NCBI GenBank assembly: GCA_964481825.1
Contig: CAYZUE010000004.1
Coordinates: forward strand, 1-46,941
Direction of reading: 5' to 3'
Length of the DNA: 46,941 nt
Origin: CAYZUE01 sp964481825
Lineage (GTDB): Archaea; Hydrothermarchaeota; Hydrothermarchaeia; Hydrothermarchaeales; JALUUU01
Of this stretch, positions 15,970 through 24,143 are shown piece by piece. The position numbers and the translations under genes are program-made. Each line of letters opens with the position of its first letter. Positions within the stretch are counted from its first letter, which is position 1. A model generated the notes under the pieces. The model saw only the letters and a program-made list of their open reading frames with translations. It had not been told where the DNA came from and did not search any database.

Positions 15970-17134
15970 TAATGAATTTCAGATTGGAGAGGCCCTTGTT
16001 GGAGAAGAACCGGAGATAGCACATATTGATCTAATAATAGGGGAAAAAAAGGGTGCTATTGGTCAAGCATTTGTTAATTCATTTGCTCAACCAAGGATGG
16101 GACACACCCCAATCCTCGCAGTGTTAAGGCCAAATCTTCCGGTGAAGCCATCTACCTTAATAGTTCCTAAAGTAACCCTTAGGAATTTAGAAGGTGCTGA
16201 GAGATTATTTGGACCAGCCCAAAGTGCTGTGGCCAAAGCAGTTGCCGATGTGGTTGAAGAAGGCATGATACCTGCTGAATTAATTGAAGAAGTGGCAATT
16301 ATAGTATCTGTTTTTATCCATCCAAGGGGAAGAGATTATCAAAGGATATATCGATACAACTACGCTGCAACTAAGTTAGCTCTAAGAAGAGCTTTGGAAG
16401 GATTCCCCAATACAAAAACAGTTGCAGAGGAAAAAGACAAAGCATCCCATGATATGATAGGATTTAGAATTAATAACTTAGCAATGCCACCATACCTAGG
16501 GATAAGCTTGGAAAATGACAGTTGGATAGTAATTGAAGGAATTCTTAAATCTCTACCTAGAAAGGATGCAATTATTATAAAAGTTACTGCCCCACTAATC
16601 AAGAGGTACGGTGTAGAAATCTGTCAAAAGATTCATCAAATAAGACCTGAATCTATTATTATATCCGATATGAAAACACTTGACACTGGAAATCTTGAAG
16701 CCAGAATGGCAGGAGATGCAACAGCTGATGTTATTACATTTTCTGGTAGGGCCCCAATCAAAACTCAAGAAAGATTCATGGATGAGTGTAAAAAAGTAGG
16801 GGCTTTAGCACTGATGGATACAACGAATCTAGCAAATCCTTTGAAAGCGATAAAAAAATTAAATTCAAAACCAGAGATAGTTGAACTTAAATGGATTCCG
16901 AATAAAGCAGAGGTAACAAAAATAAAAAAGGTATGTGGAATTAAGACATTAATAGCGGTTGATACCGATATTAAGATAGATAAGATAAAAGAAGCTCTTA
17001 CTTCAGGAGTTGACATCCTTTTTGTAGGGAAATCCATCACAGGTTCGGAAGATATTCAGAGAAAAACAATGGATTATCTAGATAAAATGGAAGTATATGA
17101 GGTTGATCAATTTAGGGTTATGACTGATTTTTAA
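15962..17134 (+). CDS. fae-hps: Fae-Hps fusion: formaldehyde-activating enzyme with a degenerate hexulose-phosphate synthase domain
   Basis: Residues 1-161 are Fae, which condenses formaldehyde with H4MPT. H21 in EIAHIDLIIG is the expected catalytic His, and the barrel motifs QAFVNSFAQPRMGHTPILAV, FGPAQSAVAKAVADVVE and FIHPRGRDYQRIYRYNY follow. Residues about 178-390 are an Hps/OMPDC-type barrel. This domain keeps D236-x-K238-xx-D241 (DMKTLDTG). It has E184 at the usual beta-1 Asp, K207 in place of the beta-2 Glu (IIIKVTAPLI), and DTDIKID in place of the GGI phosphate loop. On its own the Hps domain is unlikely to be active. A separate Hps gene starts 2 bp after the stop and shares long near-identical stretches with it, so it arose by tandem duplication. 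Confidence 0.92.
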   Translation: MINNEFQIGEALVGEEPEIAHIDLIIGEKKGAIGQAFVNSFAQPRMGHTPILAVLRPNLPVKPSTLIVPKVTLRNLEGAERLFGPAQSAVAKAVADVVEEGMIPAELIEEVAIIVSVFIHPRGRDYQRIYRYNYAATKLALRRALEGFPNTKTVAEEKDKASHDMIGFRINNLAMPPYLGISLENDSWIVIEGILKSLPRKDAIIIKVTAPLIKRYGVEICQKIHQIRPESIIISDMKTLDTGNLEARMAGDATADVITFSGRAPIKTQERFMDECKKVGALALMDTTNLANPLKAIKKLNSKPEIVELKWIPNKAEVTKIKKVCGIKTLIAVDTDIKIDKIKEALTSGVDILFVGKSITGSEDIQRKTMDYLDKMEVYEVDQFRVMTDF

Positions 17135-17135
17135 G

Positions 17136-17810
17136 GTGAATTATAAGATGTTACACGAGAAACTAAAGAACCCACCATATTTAGAAGTGGCCTTTGACAT
17201 TCCTGACTGGCGCAGAGTCGAAGGTATAATCCATGCTCTTCCAAATAATGACTCAATTATTATTGAAGCAGGGACTCCACTAATTAAGAGATATGGGATA
17301 GAAATCTGTCAAAAGATGCATCAAATAAGGCCTGACTCAGTGGTACTAGCAGATTTAAAAACAATTAAATACGGAAGACACGAAGCTAGGATTGCCTGTG
17401 ATGCAACAGCTGATGTTATGGCATTTGCCGGGGTGGCTCCCATCGATACTCAAGAAGCAATAATCAAGGAGTGCCATGATATTGGAATACTGCCGCTACT
17501 TGATACAATCAGCCTTAAAGACCCAATACCGGTGTTAGATCAATTAGAAGTAAAACCCGATATTATTGAATTACACCGAGCTATTGACCAAGAGCTAACA
17601 GGTACTGAATATCAATGGCAAGATATTCCTAAAATAAAGAAAATAATCGGAAATGGATTAGTGGCTGTGGCTGGAGGAATCAAGGTTCCCAAAGTAAAAG
17701 AAGCTCAGAATGCTGGTGCAGATATTCTAGTAGTTGGAAGAGCCATTACTTGTGCCAAGAACGTAAACAGCACTACAAATGCATTTCTCCGTGAGATGGG
17801 GGTCTTATAA
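17136..17810 (+). CDS. hps: 3-hexulose-6-phosphate synthase-like protein (free-standing)
   Basis: Aldol partner enzyme linking formaldehyde and ribulose 5-phosphate, used by archaea in reverse to make ribulose 5-phosphate. The 224 residues keep the beta-1 Asp (D21, VAFDIPD), the beta-2 Glu (E44, IIEAGTPLIKRYG), D73 and K75 (ADLKTIKYG), ELHRAID (145-151) and the AGGI phosphate loop (179-182). The last Asp of the DxKxxD motif is K78. In this superfamily that Asp acts across the dimer interface, and the fused Hps domain next door still has it, so the two may work together. GTG 17136 gives this start; ATG 17148 is an equally good alternative with a purine-rich stretch upstream. Confidence 0.9.
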   Translation: MNYKMLHEKLKNPPYLEVAFDIPDWRRVEGIIHALPNNDSIIIEAGTPLIKRYGIEICQKMHQIRPDSVVLADLKTIKYGRHEARIACDATADVMAFAGVAPIDTQEAIIKECHDIGILPLLDTISLKDPIPVLDQLEVKPDIIELHRAIDQELTGTEYQWQDIPKIKKIIGNGLVAVAGGIKVPKVKEAQNAGADILVVGRAITCAKNVNSTTNAFLREMGVL

Positions 17811-17881
17811 GTTAATTGCATCCCAATAATATCCTCCGCCTAATTTTGATAAAAAAAATAAAAAGATATAGTTAAGAAAAA

Positions 17882-18403
17882 ATGAATATTGCAATTGTAT
17901 TTTTAAGTGTTATACTTGTGACTTGTTGTTTAGGAAGTAATAATACAGAAGGAGATAATGAGATTATGAATGATAGTACAATTTCAACAATATTAACAAA
18001 TAAAGGGGAATTTAAATTTGAATTATACTCTAAACGAGCTCCAAATACAGTTGCAAACTTCATAGAGCTTGTAGAATCTGGATTTTATGATGGACTCACA
18101 TTTCACAGATATGAACCAGGATTTGTTATTCAAGGAGGAGATCCAAAAGGAGATGGGACTGGGGGATCAGAAAAGACTATTAAATTGGAAATACATCCTG
18201 ACCTTAAACATGAAAAAGGAGCAGTAGGAATGGCACGTTCACAAGATCCTAATAGTGCATCCAGCCAGTTCTATATAGTGTTAGAACCAGCACATTCATT
18301 GGATGGGAATTATGCAGTATTTGGCAAGGTTACTAAGGGAATGGAAGTCATTAAATCCCTTAGAGTAGGAGATAAGATAGAAAAGGTTACATTGAAAAAG
18401 TAA
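17882..18403 (+). CDS. Cyclophilin-type peptidyl-prolyl isomerase, probably membrane-anchored
   Basis: Catalyses proline cis-trans isomerisation, here likely outside the membrane. The first 20 residues are hydrophobic and end in VTCCLGSN, an imperfect lipobox, so a lipid or membrane anchor is likely. The cyclophilin fold follows (about 32-173), with FYDGLTFHRYEPGFVIQGGD (catalytic R76 and nearby F81, Q84), SSQFYIVLEP (F130) and HSLDGNYAVFGKV. The 173-residue length fits a single-domain secreted form. It is convergent with thioredoxin reductase. The substrate is presumably envelope protein. Confidence 0.92.
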   Translation: MNIAIVFLSVILVTCCLGSNNTEGDNEIMNDSTISTILTNKGEFKFELYSKRAPNTVANFIELVESGFYDGLTFHRYEPGFVIQGGDPKGDGTGGSEKTIKLEIHPDLKHEKGAVGMARSQDPNSASSQFYIVLEPAHSLDGNYAVFGKVTKGMEVIKSLRVGDKIEKVTLKK

Positions 18404-18441
18404 AAAACTCGTTGTGGGTCCGATGCGAAGTGTTAACAATC

Positions 18442-19368
18442 CTAAGGATTTAAAACCTTAATATAATCGTAAGCCTTTAGAGCCGCCTTAGCTCCCTCTG
18501 CAGCGGCAATGTTGAGCTGTTTAATATTCCCAGAAACAACATCACCAGCCGCAAATATACCTTTGATACAAGTCTCTTGATTTCCATCGACCTGAATAAA
18601 GCCTTTTCCATCAAGTTTAATTTTAGAATCCTTAAGAAATCTTGTATTAGGACTTTTACCAATTTCAATGAATACGCCATCAACCACTACATCAATATTT
18701 TCCCTTGATATAAGATTTTGTAAAGTAACTTTCTCTAGAAAATCGGTACCGGCAATCTCTAAAGTTTGCATGCCATTTAATATTTTAGCTCCACTATTAG
18801 AAAGTCTAGTTTTCATAATTTTTTCAGCTGTAATTACATCCTTACGCTTCATTATCATTGTAACTTCACTAGCGATATCTTTGAGATAAAGAACAGCTTT
18901 AACAGCTCCAGTGCCACTTCCAATAACAGCCACTTTTTTTCCCTTAAAAAGAGGTCCATCACACGTAAAGCAGTAGCAAACACCTTTTCCCGCATATTCC
19001 TTTTCGCCTGGAACATTGAGTTTCTTGTCACGCATACCTGTGGCTATTACAACTGTAGTAGTCTGATATTCTGACTTGTCAGTAGATACAACAAAACCTT
19101 TTTCTGTCTGCCTGATATTCAGAACATGTTCAAAGGAATTTAACGGAACTCCCGCATTCATTGCTTGATCTGTAAATCTCTGAGCTAGTTTGAGTCCTAA
19201 TATACCATCAGGGAACCCTGAATAGTTTTCCACAAGCGCTGCTTCAGATATTTTACCACCTGGAACGCCTCCTTCAATTATAAGAGTTTTTAATTCTGAT
19301 CGAATTCCATAAATCCCGGCAGTAAGTCCTGCAGGACCTCCACCTATAATCAATAAATCCAATTGCAT
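18442..19368 (-). CDS. trxB: Thioredoxin-disulfide reductase family flavoprotein
   Basis: A 308-residue FAD/NAD(P)-dependent reductase for thioredoxin-like proteins. The FAD motif is LLIIGGGPAGLTAGIYG (5-21), the redox pair is C133-x-x-C136 (CFTCDGP), the second Rossmann motif is VAVIGSGTGAVKAVLYL, and the C-terminal FAD motif is GIFAAGDVV. The residues between the cysteines (F-T) differ from the common A-T or A-V. Length and motif spacing are normal. The ATG at 19368 begins the conserved MQLDLLIIGG. The gene ends in TAG, with TAA three codons later. A stand-alone RAM protein lies just upstream in the same direction. Confidence 0.93.
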   Translation of the reverse strand: MQLDLLIIGGGPAGLTAGIYGIRSELKTLIIEGGVPGGKISEAALVENYSGFPDGILGLKLAQRFTDQAMNAGVPLNSFEHVLNIRQTEKGFVVSTDKSEYQTTTVVIATGMRDKKLNVPGEKEYAGKGVCYCFTCDGPLFKGKKVAVIGSGTGAVKAVLYLKDIASEVTMIMKRKDVITAEKIMKTRLSNSGAKILNGMQTLEIAGTDFLEKVTLQNLISRENIDVVVDGVFIEIGKSPNTRFLKDSKIKLDGKGFIQVDGNQETCIKGIFAAGDVVSGNIKQLNIAAAEGAKAALKAYDYIKVLNP

Positions 19369-19413
19369 GTTCTCACCAAAGGGGGCAGTATTATAGTTTT
19401 TTAATTTAATAAT

Positions 19414-19644
19414 TTAGAATTCCGCCCCAATAATGGTTCTTGTTGAGGATATACCCTCGACGTCGCGAATCTTATCAACAATTTTATTCAAATCTTGAAG
19501 ACCCTTCGCATCAATTAATGCAATGAAATCATATTCACCAAAGAGATTAAGTAATTCTCGAATACCATCATGCTTTGAGAGAATGGACTCTACTTCAGAT
19601 TCTTTCCCTAACTCAATATTTATTAAACAAACGCCTACTACCAT
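19414..19644 (-). CDS. Stand-alone Lrp/AsnC RAM (ligand-binding) domain protein
   Basis: A 76-residue protein consisting only of the RAM fold, without a helix-turn-helix. It has VGVCLINIELGKESEVES, GIRELLNLFGEYDFIALIDA and VEGISSTRTIIGAEF. Such proteins bind amino acids and can act alone or by mixing with full-length Lrp partners such as the one at 6101-6553. It lies between trxB and the threonine synthase gene, all on the minus strand, so an amino-acid-sensing role near threonine synthesis is possible. Confidence 0.88.
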   Translation of the reverse strand: MVVGVCLINIELGKESEVESILSKHDGIRELLNLFGEYDFIALIDAKGLQDLNKIVDKIRDVEGISSTRTIIGAEF

Positions 19645-19690
19645 AGAATCACATTTACCTATTATGTTATAACAGTAAAAACTTTTCCCT

Positions 19691-20917
19691 TCATGTCTTT
19701 AAAATTTTTCTTAAATCCTCAATTCTTGGTTCAATTTCGATGGTTTTTTCATAATTGTTGAAAATCATCTCAGGATCCTTCATCGCGTGTCCTGTTGTAA
19801 TACAAACTACTCTTTCATCTTCCTTGACTATACCAAGCTTACAAAGTTTAATAACCCCTGCTAGTGAGGCAGCGGATGCGGGCTCGACACCAACTCCTTC
19901 AAACCTTGCCAGAAGTTTCTGTGCTTTCATTATTTCATTATCATTTACTGATTCAATAAGCCCTTTTGATTCTTTTATTGCTTGAAGTGCTTTTGGTGCG
20001 TTCACAGGGGACCCAATCTTTATTGCGGTGGCAATTGTGTTAGGATAATTTATTGGTATTATATCTTCTCTACCATTTTTGAATGCCTCGACAACTGGGG
20101 AAGCACCTTCTGCCTGGATTCCTATCATCCTTGGTAGCTTATTAATAAATCCAATTTCATAAAATTCTTTAAACCCTTTCCAAATAGCGGAAATATTCCC
20201 ACAGTTACCCATAGGGACTAAAACAGTATTAGGCACATTATAGTCCAGTTGCTCCAGTATTTCAAATGCCTCAGTTTTTTGCCCCTCTAAACGCCAGGGG
20301 TTAATCGAATTTAGGAGATAGAGATTTAAATCTTTGCTAGCTTTTCGAATTAGATTTAAAGCGACATCAAAATTACCTTTTATCTCAACTACTAAAGCAC
20401 CATGGAGGATAGCTTGTGCAAGTTTTCCTAGTGCTATATTGCCACTAGGAAGCAAAACTATACACTTAATACCAGCTTTGGCAGCGTATGCAGCTAGTGA
20501 AGCTGATGTATTACCAGTAGAAGCGCAACACACAAATTTAGATCCAAAATGTAATGCTTTTGTCACTCCAACAGTCATCCCTCTATCCTTAAAAGACCCT
20601 GTTGGATTTCCCCCTTCATTTTTAATAAATAGTTCAGTTAATCCGACCATTCTCCCGATATTTCTCCCTCTATACAAAGGAGTTCCCCCTTCTTTTAGAG
20701 AAATTATATGATCATCTGGATCAATAGGCAAGAATTCCTTATAGCGCCAGACACCAAGGGGTCGCCTTGAAAAATCTCTTTTTTTTACTGAGATTTTATT
20801 AATATCAATTAAAACCTCTAAGAGCCCACCGCAAGAGCAATTAAAGATTACTACATCATTTGAATATGACTGCCCACAGCTGATACATCTTAATTCAAAC
20901 AATCTAGCATCCCACAA
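19691..20917 (-). CDS. thrC: Threonine synthase
   Basis: PLP enzyme converting O-phosphohomoserine to threonine. The N-terminal zinc ribbon has C11, C14, C27 and C29 (CISCGQ, NCSCGG). The PLP Lys is K110 in NPTGSFKDRGM, followed by STGNTSASLAAYAAKAG, VPMGNCGNISA (phosphate loop), GVEPASAASLAG and TGHAMKDP. The 408-residue length fits the archaeal and bacterial fold-type II form. The start is a TTG at 20917 because no in-frame ATG precedes the conserved Zn ribbon; a TATA box about 22 nt upstream points to a leaderless message. Together with homoserine dehydrogenase (30714-31721) it covers much of the threonine branch. Confidence 0.94.
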   Translation of the reverse strand: MWDARLFELRCISCGQSYSNDVVIFNCSCGGLLEVLIDINKISVKKRDFSRRPLGVWRYKEFLPIDPDDHIISLKEGGTPLYRGRNIGRMVGLTELFIKNEGGNPTGSFKDRGMTVGVTKALHFGSKFVCCASTGNTSASLAAYAAKAGIKCIVLLPSGNIALGKLAQAILHGALVVEIKGNFDVALNLIRKASKDLNLYLLNSINPWRLEGQKTEAFEILEQLDYNVPNTVLVPMGNCGNISAIWKGFKEFYEIGFINKLPRMIGIQAEGASPVVEAFKNGREDIIPINYPNTIATAIKIGSPVNAPKALQAIKESKGLIESVNDNEIMKAQKLLARFEGVGVEPASAASLAGVIKLCKLGIVKEDERVVCITTGHAMKDPEMIFNNYEKTIEIEPRIEDLRKILKT

Positions 20918-20933
20918 AAAGAATTGTTCAAAG

Positions 20934-20943
20934 TTATATAAAT
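20934..20943 (-). promoter_or_regulatory. TATA box of thrC
   Basis: On the minus strand this reads ATTTATATAA, about 20-25 nt before the TTG start at 20917. It shares the 130-bp divergent region with the promoter of the CARDB/ABC operon. Confidence 0.5.
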
Positions 20944-21013
20944 ATTCCTCCTTACAAACCTTTTGAAGAAAATTGGTTTTTTTTTAAAAAATTGAATTTT
21001 TTATAATTAGAAA

Positions 21014-21022
21014 CGTATATAT
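21014..21022 (+). promoter_or_regulatory. TATA box of the CARDB/ABC exporter operon
   Basis: GTATATATT centred about 30 nt before the ATG at 21048. It supports the ATG over an in-frame TTG at 21033. Confidence 0.5.
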
Positions 21023-21047
21023 TACAATAGATTTGATAAATAATATT

Positions 21048-22271
21048 ATGAGATTTCAGTTATTATTAGTAATCTTAATAACTTTATTTTATTTTCCTCA
21101 TGTTAATGCTGGAGAGGCTCAATTTTATATAATGGATATTAATCCATTAGAAGTTTATCCAAATGAAAAAACTACTCTAAATATAACTCTTAAAAACTTG
21201 GGTGATGGACCGGCTTCATATTTAAGAAGTATTCTTGATCCAGAAGATTTAACTCCTATAACTGCCATTGGACCTGCAAAAAAATCCATCAGTAACGTAG
21301 ATAGAGCGATTCGATCTTCTGAATATTTTGGAGTTATACATCAGGCTGATGAAATATTTATTGAATACCCAATTCATGTGGATGAGTTAGCTAATACTAC
21401 CACGTACGGAATTCCATTAAAGCTTATATGGCAAAATAGTTCAACACAAATCCTAGAATCAACACAGACAATAAACATTGGATTGGAAGTAATTGGTATA
21501 CCTGATTTAGTTATTGCTAGTGTTGATACCCTGCCAAGTAGAGTGTATGCTGATTCTGAGTTCAACATATCTGTAACCGTAGAAAATATAGGCTCTGGAA
21601 AAGCAGAAGCCGTAGAGTTAATTATAGAGATACCTCCAGAATTTTCTGGAGAAAAAAAAGGATTTTTAGGTACGATTCAAAGAGACGAGTCAAGTATTGA
21701 AAACTTTAATCTTAAAGTAGATAAAAAATCCATATCAAAATCTTATGAATTTACACTAAAAATTAAATATCAAGATAGTTTTGGAAAATTGAACAATGTG
21801 GATAAGCCTTTTGAAATTTACGTTGGAGATCATGGAGAAATTGATATAGAAATTGCGGGTATAACCACATCTCCACCTACTGTATACCCTGGGGAAAGTT
21901 TCTCCCTATCTATGCAACTGGAAAATATTGGAAAACAAGACGCAAAGTCAGTTAGAGCAGAAATAAATACGCCTAAAGAGTTTATGGCAGAAAAAACGGC
22001 ATTTGTAGGTTCTCTTGAGAAAGACGATCTTTCAACTGCGATATTTGAAATACAAGTTGAAAAGGGGGCAAATGCCCAGTCATATGAAATGAAAATGACA
22101 GTTTTTTATACCGATGAAAAAAGTATTGAACATACCGATGAAAAATATTTTGAAATACTGGTAACAAAAAAACCCAGAAATAACGTAACAACCCTAATGG
22201 GGGCTGGAGTTTTAACACTTATTATTGGAGGAATTTACTTCTGGAGGAAACGCAGGGTAAAACCAGAATAA
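21048..22271 (+). CDS. Surface-anchored CARDB/Ig-like repeat protein of an ABC exporter operon
   Basis: About 407 residues from ATG 21048. An N-terminal signal peptide (MRFQLLLVILITLFYF, cleavage probably near VNAG) is followed by three related beta-sandwich repeats. Each begins with a phrase like ITTSPPTVYPGESFSLSMQL or VDTLPSRVYADSEFNISVTV, typical of CARDB/NEW3-type archaeal surface domains. The C-terminus has one transmembrane helix (TTLMGAGVLTLIIGGIYFW) and a basic tail RKRRVKPE, so the repeats face outside. The ATPase gene follows with only a few bases between. In bacterial MacAB systems a periplasmic adaptor occupies this position; this protein may be the archaeal counterpart. Transported cargo is unknown. 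Confidence 0.87.
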   Translation: MRFQLLLVILITLFYFPHVNAGEAQFYIMDINPLEVYPNEKTTLNITLKNLGDGPASYLRSILDPEDLTPITAIGPAKKSISNVDRAIRSSEYFGVIHQADEIFIEYPIHVDELANTTTYGIPLKLIWQNSSTQILESTQTINIGLEVIGIPDLVIASVDTLPSRVYADSEFNISVTVENIGSGKAEAVELIIEIPPEFSGEKKGFLGTIQRDESSIENFNLKVDKKSISKSYEFTLKIKYQDSFGKLNNVDKPFEIYVGDHGEIDIEIAGITTSPPTVYPGESFSLSMQLENIGKQDAKSVRAEINTPKEFMAEKTAFVGSLEKDDLSTAIFEIQVEKGANAQSYEMKMTVFYTDEKSIEHTDEKYFEILVTKKPRNNVTTLMGAGVLTLIIGGIYFWRKRRVKPE

Positions 22272-22286
22272 TTGAGGAAAACCTCC

Positions 22287-22961
22287 ATGAAAATGGAAAT
22301 AGTAAGTTTAGATGACGTTTGGAAAATATACGTCATGGATCAAGTTGAAGTTCCTGCAGTTAGAGGAATCTCACTTAGTGTAATAAAAGGCGATTTTTTA
22401 TCTGTAATGGGACCTAGTGGCTGTGGGAAAAGCACACTTATGAATCTTATAGGTTGCCTTGATAGACCAACGAAAGGTAAGGTGTACATAAAAGGTAAAG
22501 ATATCTCTAAACTAAGTGACAACAAACTTGCATTAATAAGACGTGACCAGATTGGATTTGTATTTCAGCAATTCAACCTTATTTCTAGATTAAGTGCACT
22601 GGAAAATGTTGTATTACCCATGTGGTTTGCAGGAGTAGATAAGAATAAACGTATAAAAAGAGCTACTAATTTACTGAAAAAAGTAGGTCTTGAAAAACGG
22701 ATAACACACAAACCAACAGAACTTTCGGGAGGGGAAAGGCAACGCGTTTCCATAGCTAGGGCCATCGCTAATAATCCCGAGTTAATCCTAGCTGATGAAC
22801 CTACTGGCAACCTCGACTCTAAATCGGGAAATGAAATAATGGATCTCCTAAAGACATTGAACAATGATGGTAAAACCATAATTATTGTTACCCATGAACT
22901 TGAATTTGCTAGACGTGCCAAGAAGATGGTAAAACTAAAAGATGGTTTAATAGAAAAATGA
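22287..22961 (+). CDS. ABC transporter ATP-binding protein (MacB/LolD type)
   Basis: ATPase of an export-type or mechanotransmission ABC system. It shows Walker A GPSGCGKST (about 41-49), the Q-loop QQFNLISRLSALENV, the signature LSGGERQRVSIARAIA, Walker B LILADEPTGNLDS and the H-loop VTHELEFA. The DEPTGNLDSKSG form is typical of the MacB/LolD/FtsE group. ATG 22287 has GAGGA upstream; a TTG at 22272 would add five residues. It overlaps the first permease gene by 4 bp (ATGA), so the two are coupled. Confidence 0.94.
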   Translation: MKMEIVSLDDVWKIYVMDQVEVPAVRGISLSVIKGDFLSVMGPSGCGKSTLMNLIGCLDRPTKGKVYIKGKDISKLSDNKLALIRRDQIGFVFQQFNLISRLSALENVVLPMWFAGVDKNKRIKRATNLLKKVGLEKRITHKPTELSGGERQRVSIARAIANNPELILADEPTGNLDSKSGNEIMDLLKTLNNDGKTIIIVTHELEFARRAKKMVKLKDGLIEK

Positions 22962-24142
22962 TAGAATACTTACACCTCAGTATAAAAAATCTTACGAATC
23001 AGAAATCTAGAACTTTCCTTACCCTTCTTGGTGTGATAATAGGGATAACTGCAGTTGTAGCAATGGTATCAATAGGAACAGGAATGCGAATGGCTCTAGA
23101 TGAGCAAGTAAAAACTCTAGGATCTGACAAGATAATTATTCAGCCTAAACAACTTTTAGGAGGCACATCTACAAAGGGATTAACAGAAGCTGATAGCGAT
23201 GCCGTCGAAAAAATTGTAGGGATAAATTTCGTTTCTCCAATGTACAATGTTGTCTCCAACGTAAAGTTCAAGGGAGAAGACAAAACTGTAACTATCTGGG
23301 GACTTTCACCGGAGAAAGCTGAACGTACATTTGCCGGTGTAAGTGGATTCAAATTGTTTCAAGGCAGATGGCTTCGAGGGGGGGATAGGGGAAAAATAGC
23401 AATTGGATTTGGAATTCACGATGATTTCTTTGATCGAAGCGTTAATGTTGGAAACAACATTATCATAAATGATAAGCGATTCGAGGTAATTGGGATATTT
23501 AGTAAGACTGGAGACAGAGATAACGATTATACTGTTTATGCTGATATAGATCAAACAAGAGAGTTTTTAGAAAAGACTGATGAGGTTTCAGTTATAGTTG
23601 CAAGAGTGAAGGAAGGATATAATGTAGATAAAATAGGGTACATGATACAAGTTGTCCTTGAGAAAAGACACAATGAAAATGATTTTACAGTATTAACTCC
23701 ATCTCAACTCGCAGACCAGGTTGGTCAGACATTTAAGATAGTACAAATAGTATTTGGAGGAATAGCTGCCATTTCCCTTCTAGTAGGCGGTATTGGAATA
23801 GCAAATACTATGATAATGAATGTTTTAGAACGCACTCAAGAAGTTGGGATAATGAAAGCTATAGGAGCCTCTAATAAACAGGTTATAACTGCCTTTCTAT
23901 TTGAATCAGGTGTTATAGGAATTGTAGGTGGAAGCATAGGTGTTATATTCGGATTTATAATATCTAAAGGAATAAATTTAGCTGCTTCAAGATACCTAGG
24001 TGAGGGCATACTCACTGCATATGTTTCTCCCCAAATGGCTATATTTGCCATTACATTTTCATTGGGAATGGGGATTATTTCAGGATTATACCCAGCATAT
24101 AGAGCTTCAAAACTAGATCCAATAATAGCGTTAAGGGAATAA
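22958..24142 (+). CDS. MacB-like ABC transporter permease 1
   Basis: A 394-residue FtsX/MacB-type membrane subunit. One N-terminal helix follows the SRTFLTLLGVIIGITAVVAM motif (about 17-36). A large external domain comes next (about 45-260), then three C-terminal helices with the FtsX core (GGIGIANTMIMNVLERTQE, KAIGASNKQVITAFLFES) and the end GLYPAYRASKLDPIIALRE. This is the standard MacB permease layout without the fused ATPase. It overlaps the ATPase gene and is followed after one base by a second, related permease, so the transporter is probably a heterodimer. Confidence 0.93.
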   Translation: MIEYLHLSIKNLTNQKSRTFLTLLGVIIGITAVVAMVSIGTGMRMALDEQVKTLGSDKIIIQPKQLLGGTSTKGLTEADSDAVEKIVGINFVSPMYNVVSNVKFKGEDKTVTIWGLSPEKAERTFAGVSGFKLFQGRWLRGGDRGKIAIGFGIHDDFFDRSVNVGNNIIINDKRFEVIGIFSKTGDRDNDYTVYADIDQTREFLEKTDEVSVIVARVKEGYNVDKIGYMIQVVLEKRHNENDFTVLTPSQLADQVGQTFKIVQIVFGGIAAISLLVGGIGIANTMIMNVLERTQEVGIMKAIGASNKQVITAFLFESGVIGIVGGSIGVIFGFIISKGINLAASRYLGEGILTAYVSPQMAIFAITFSLGMGIISGLYPAYRASKLDPIIALRE

Positions 24143-24143
24143 A

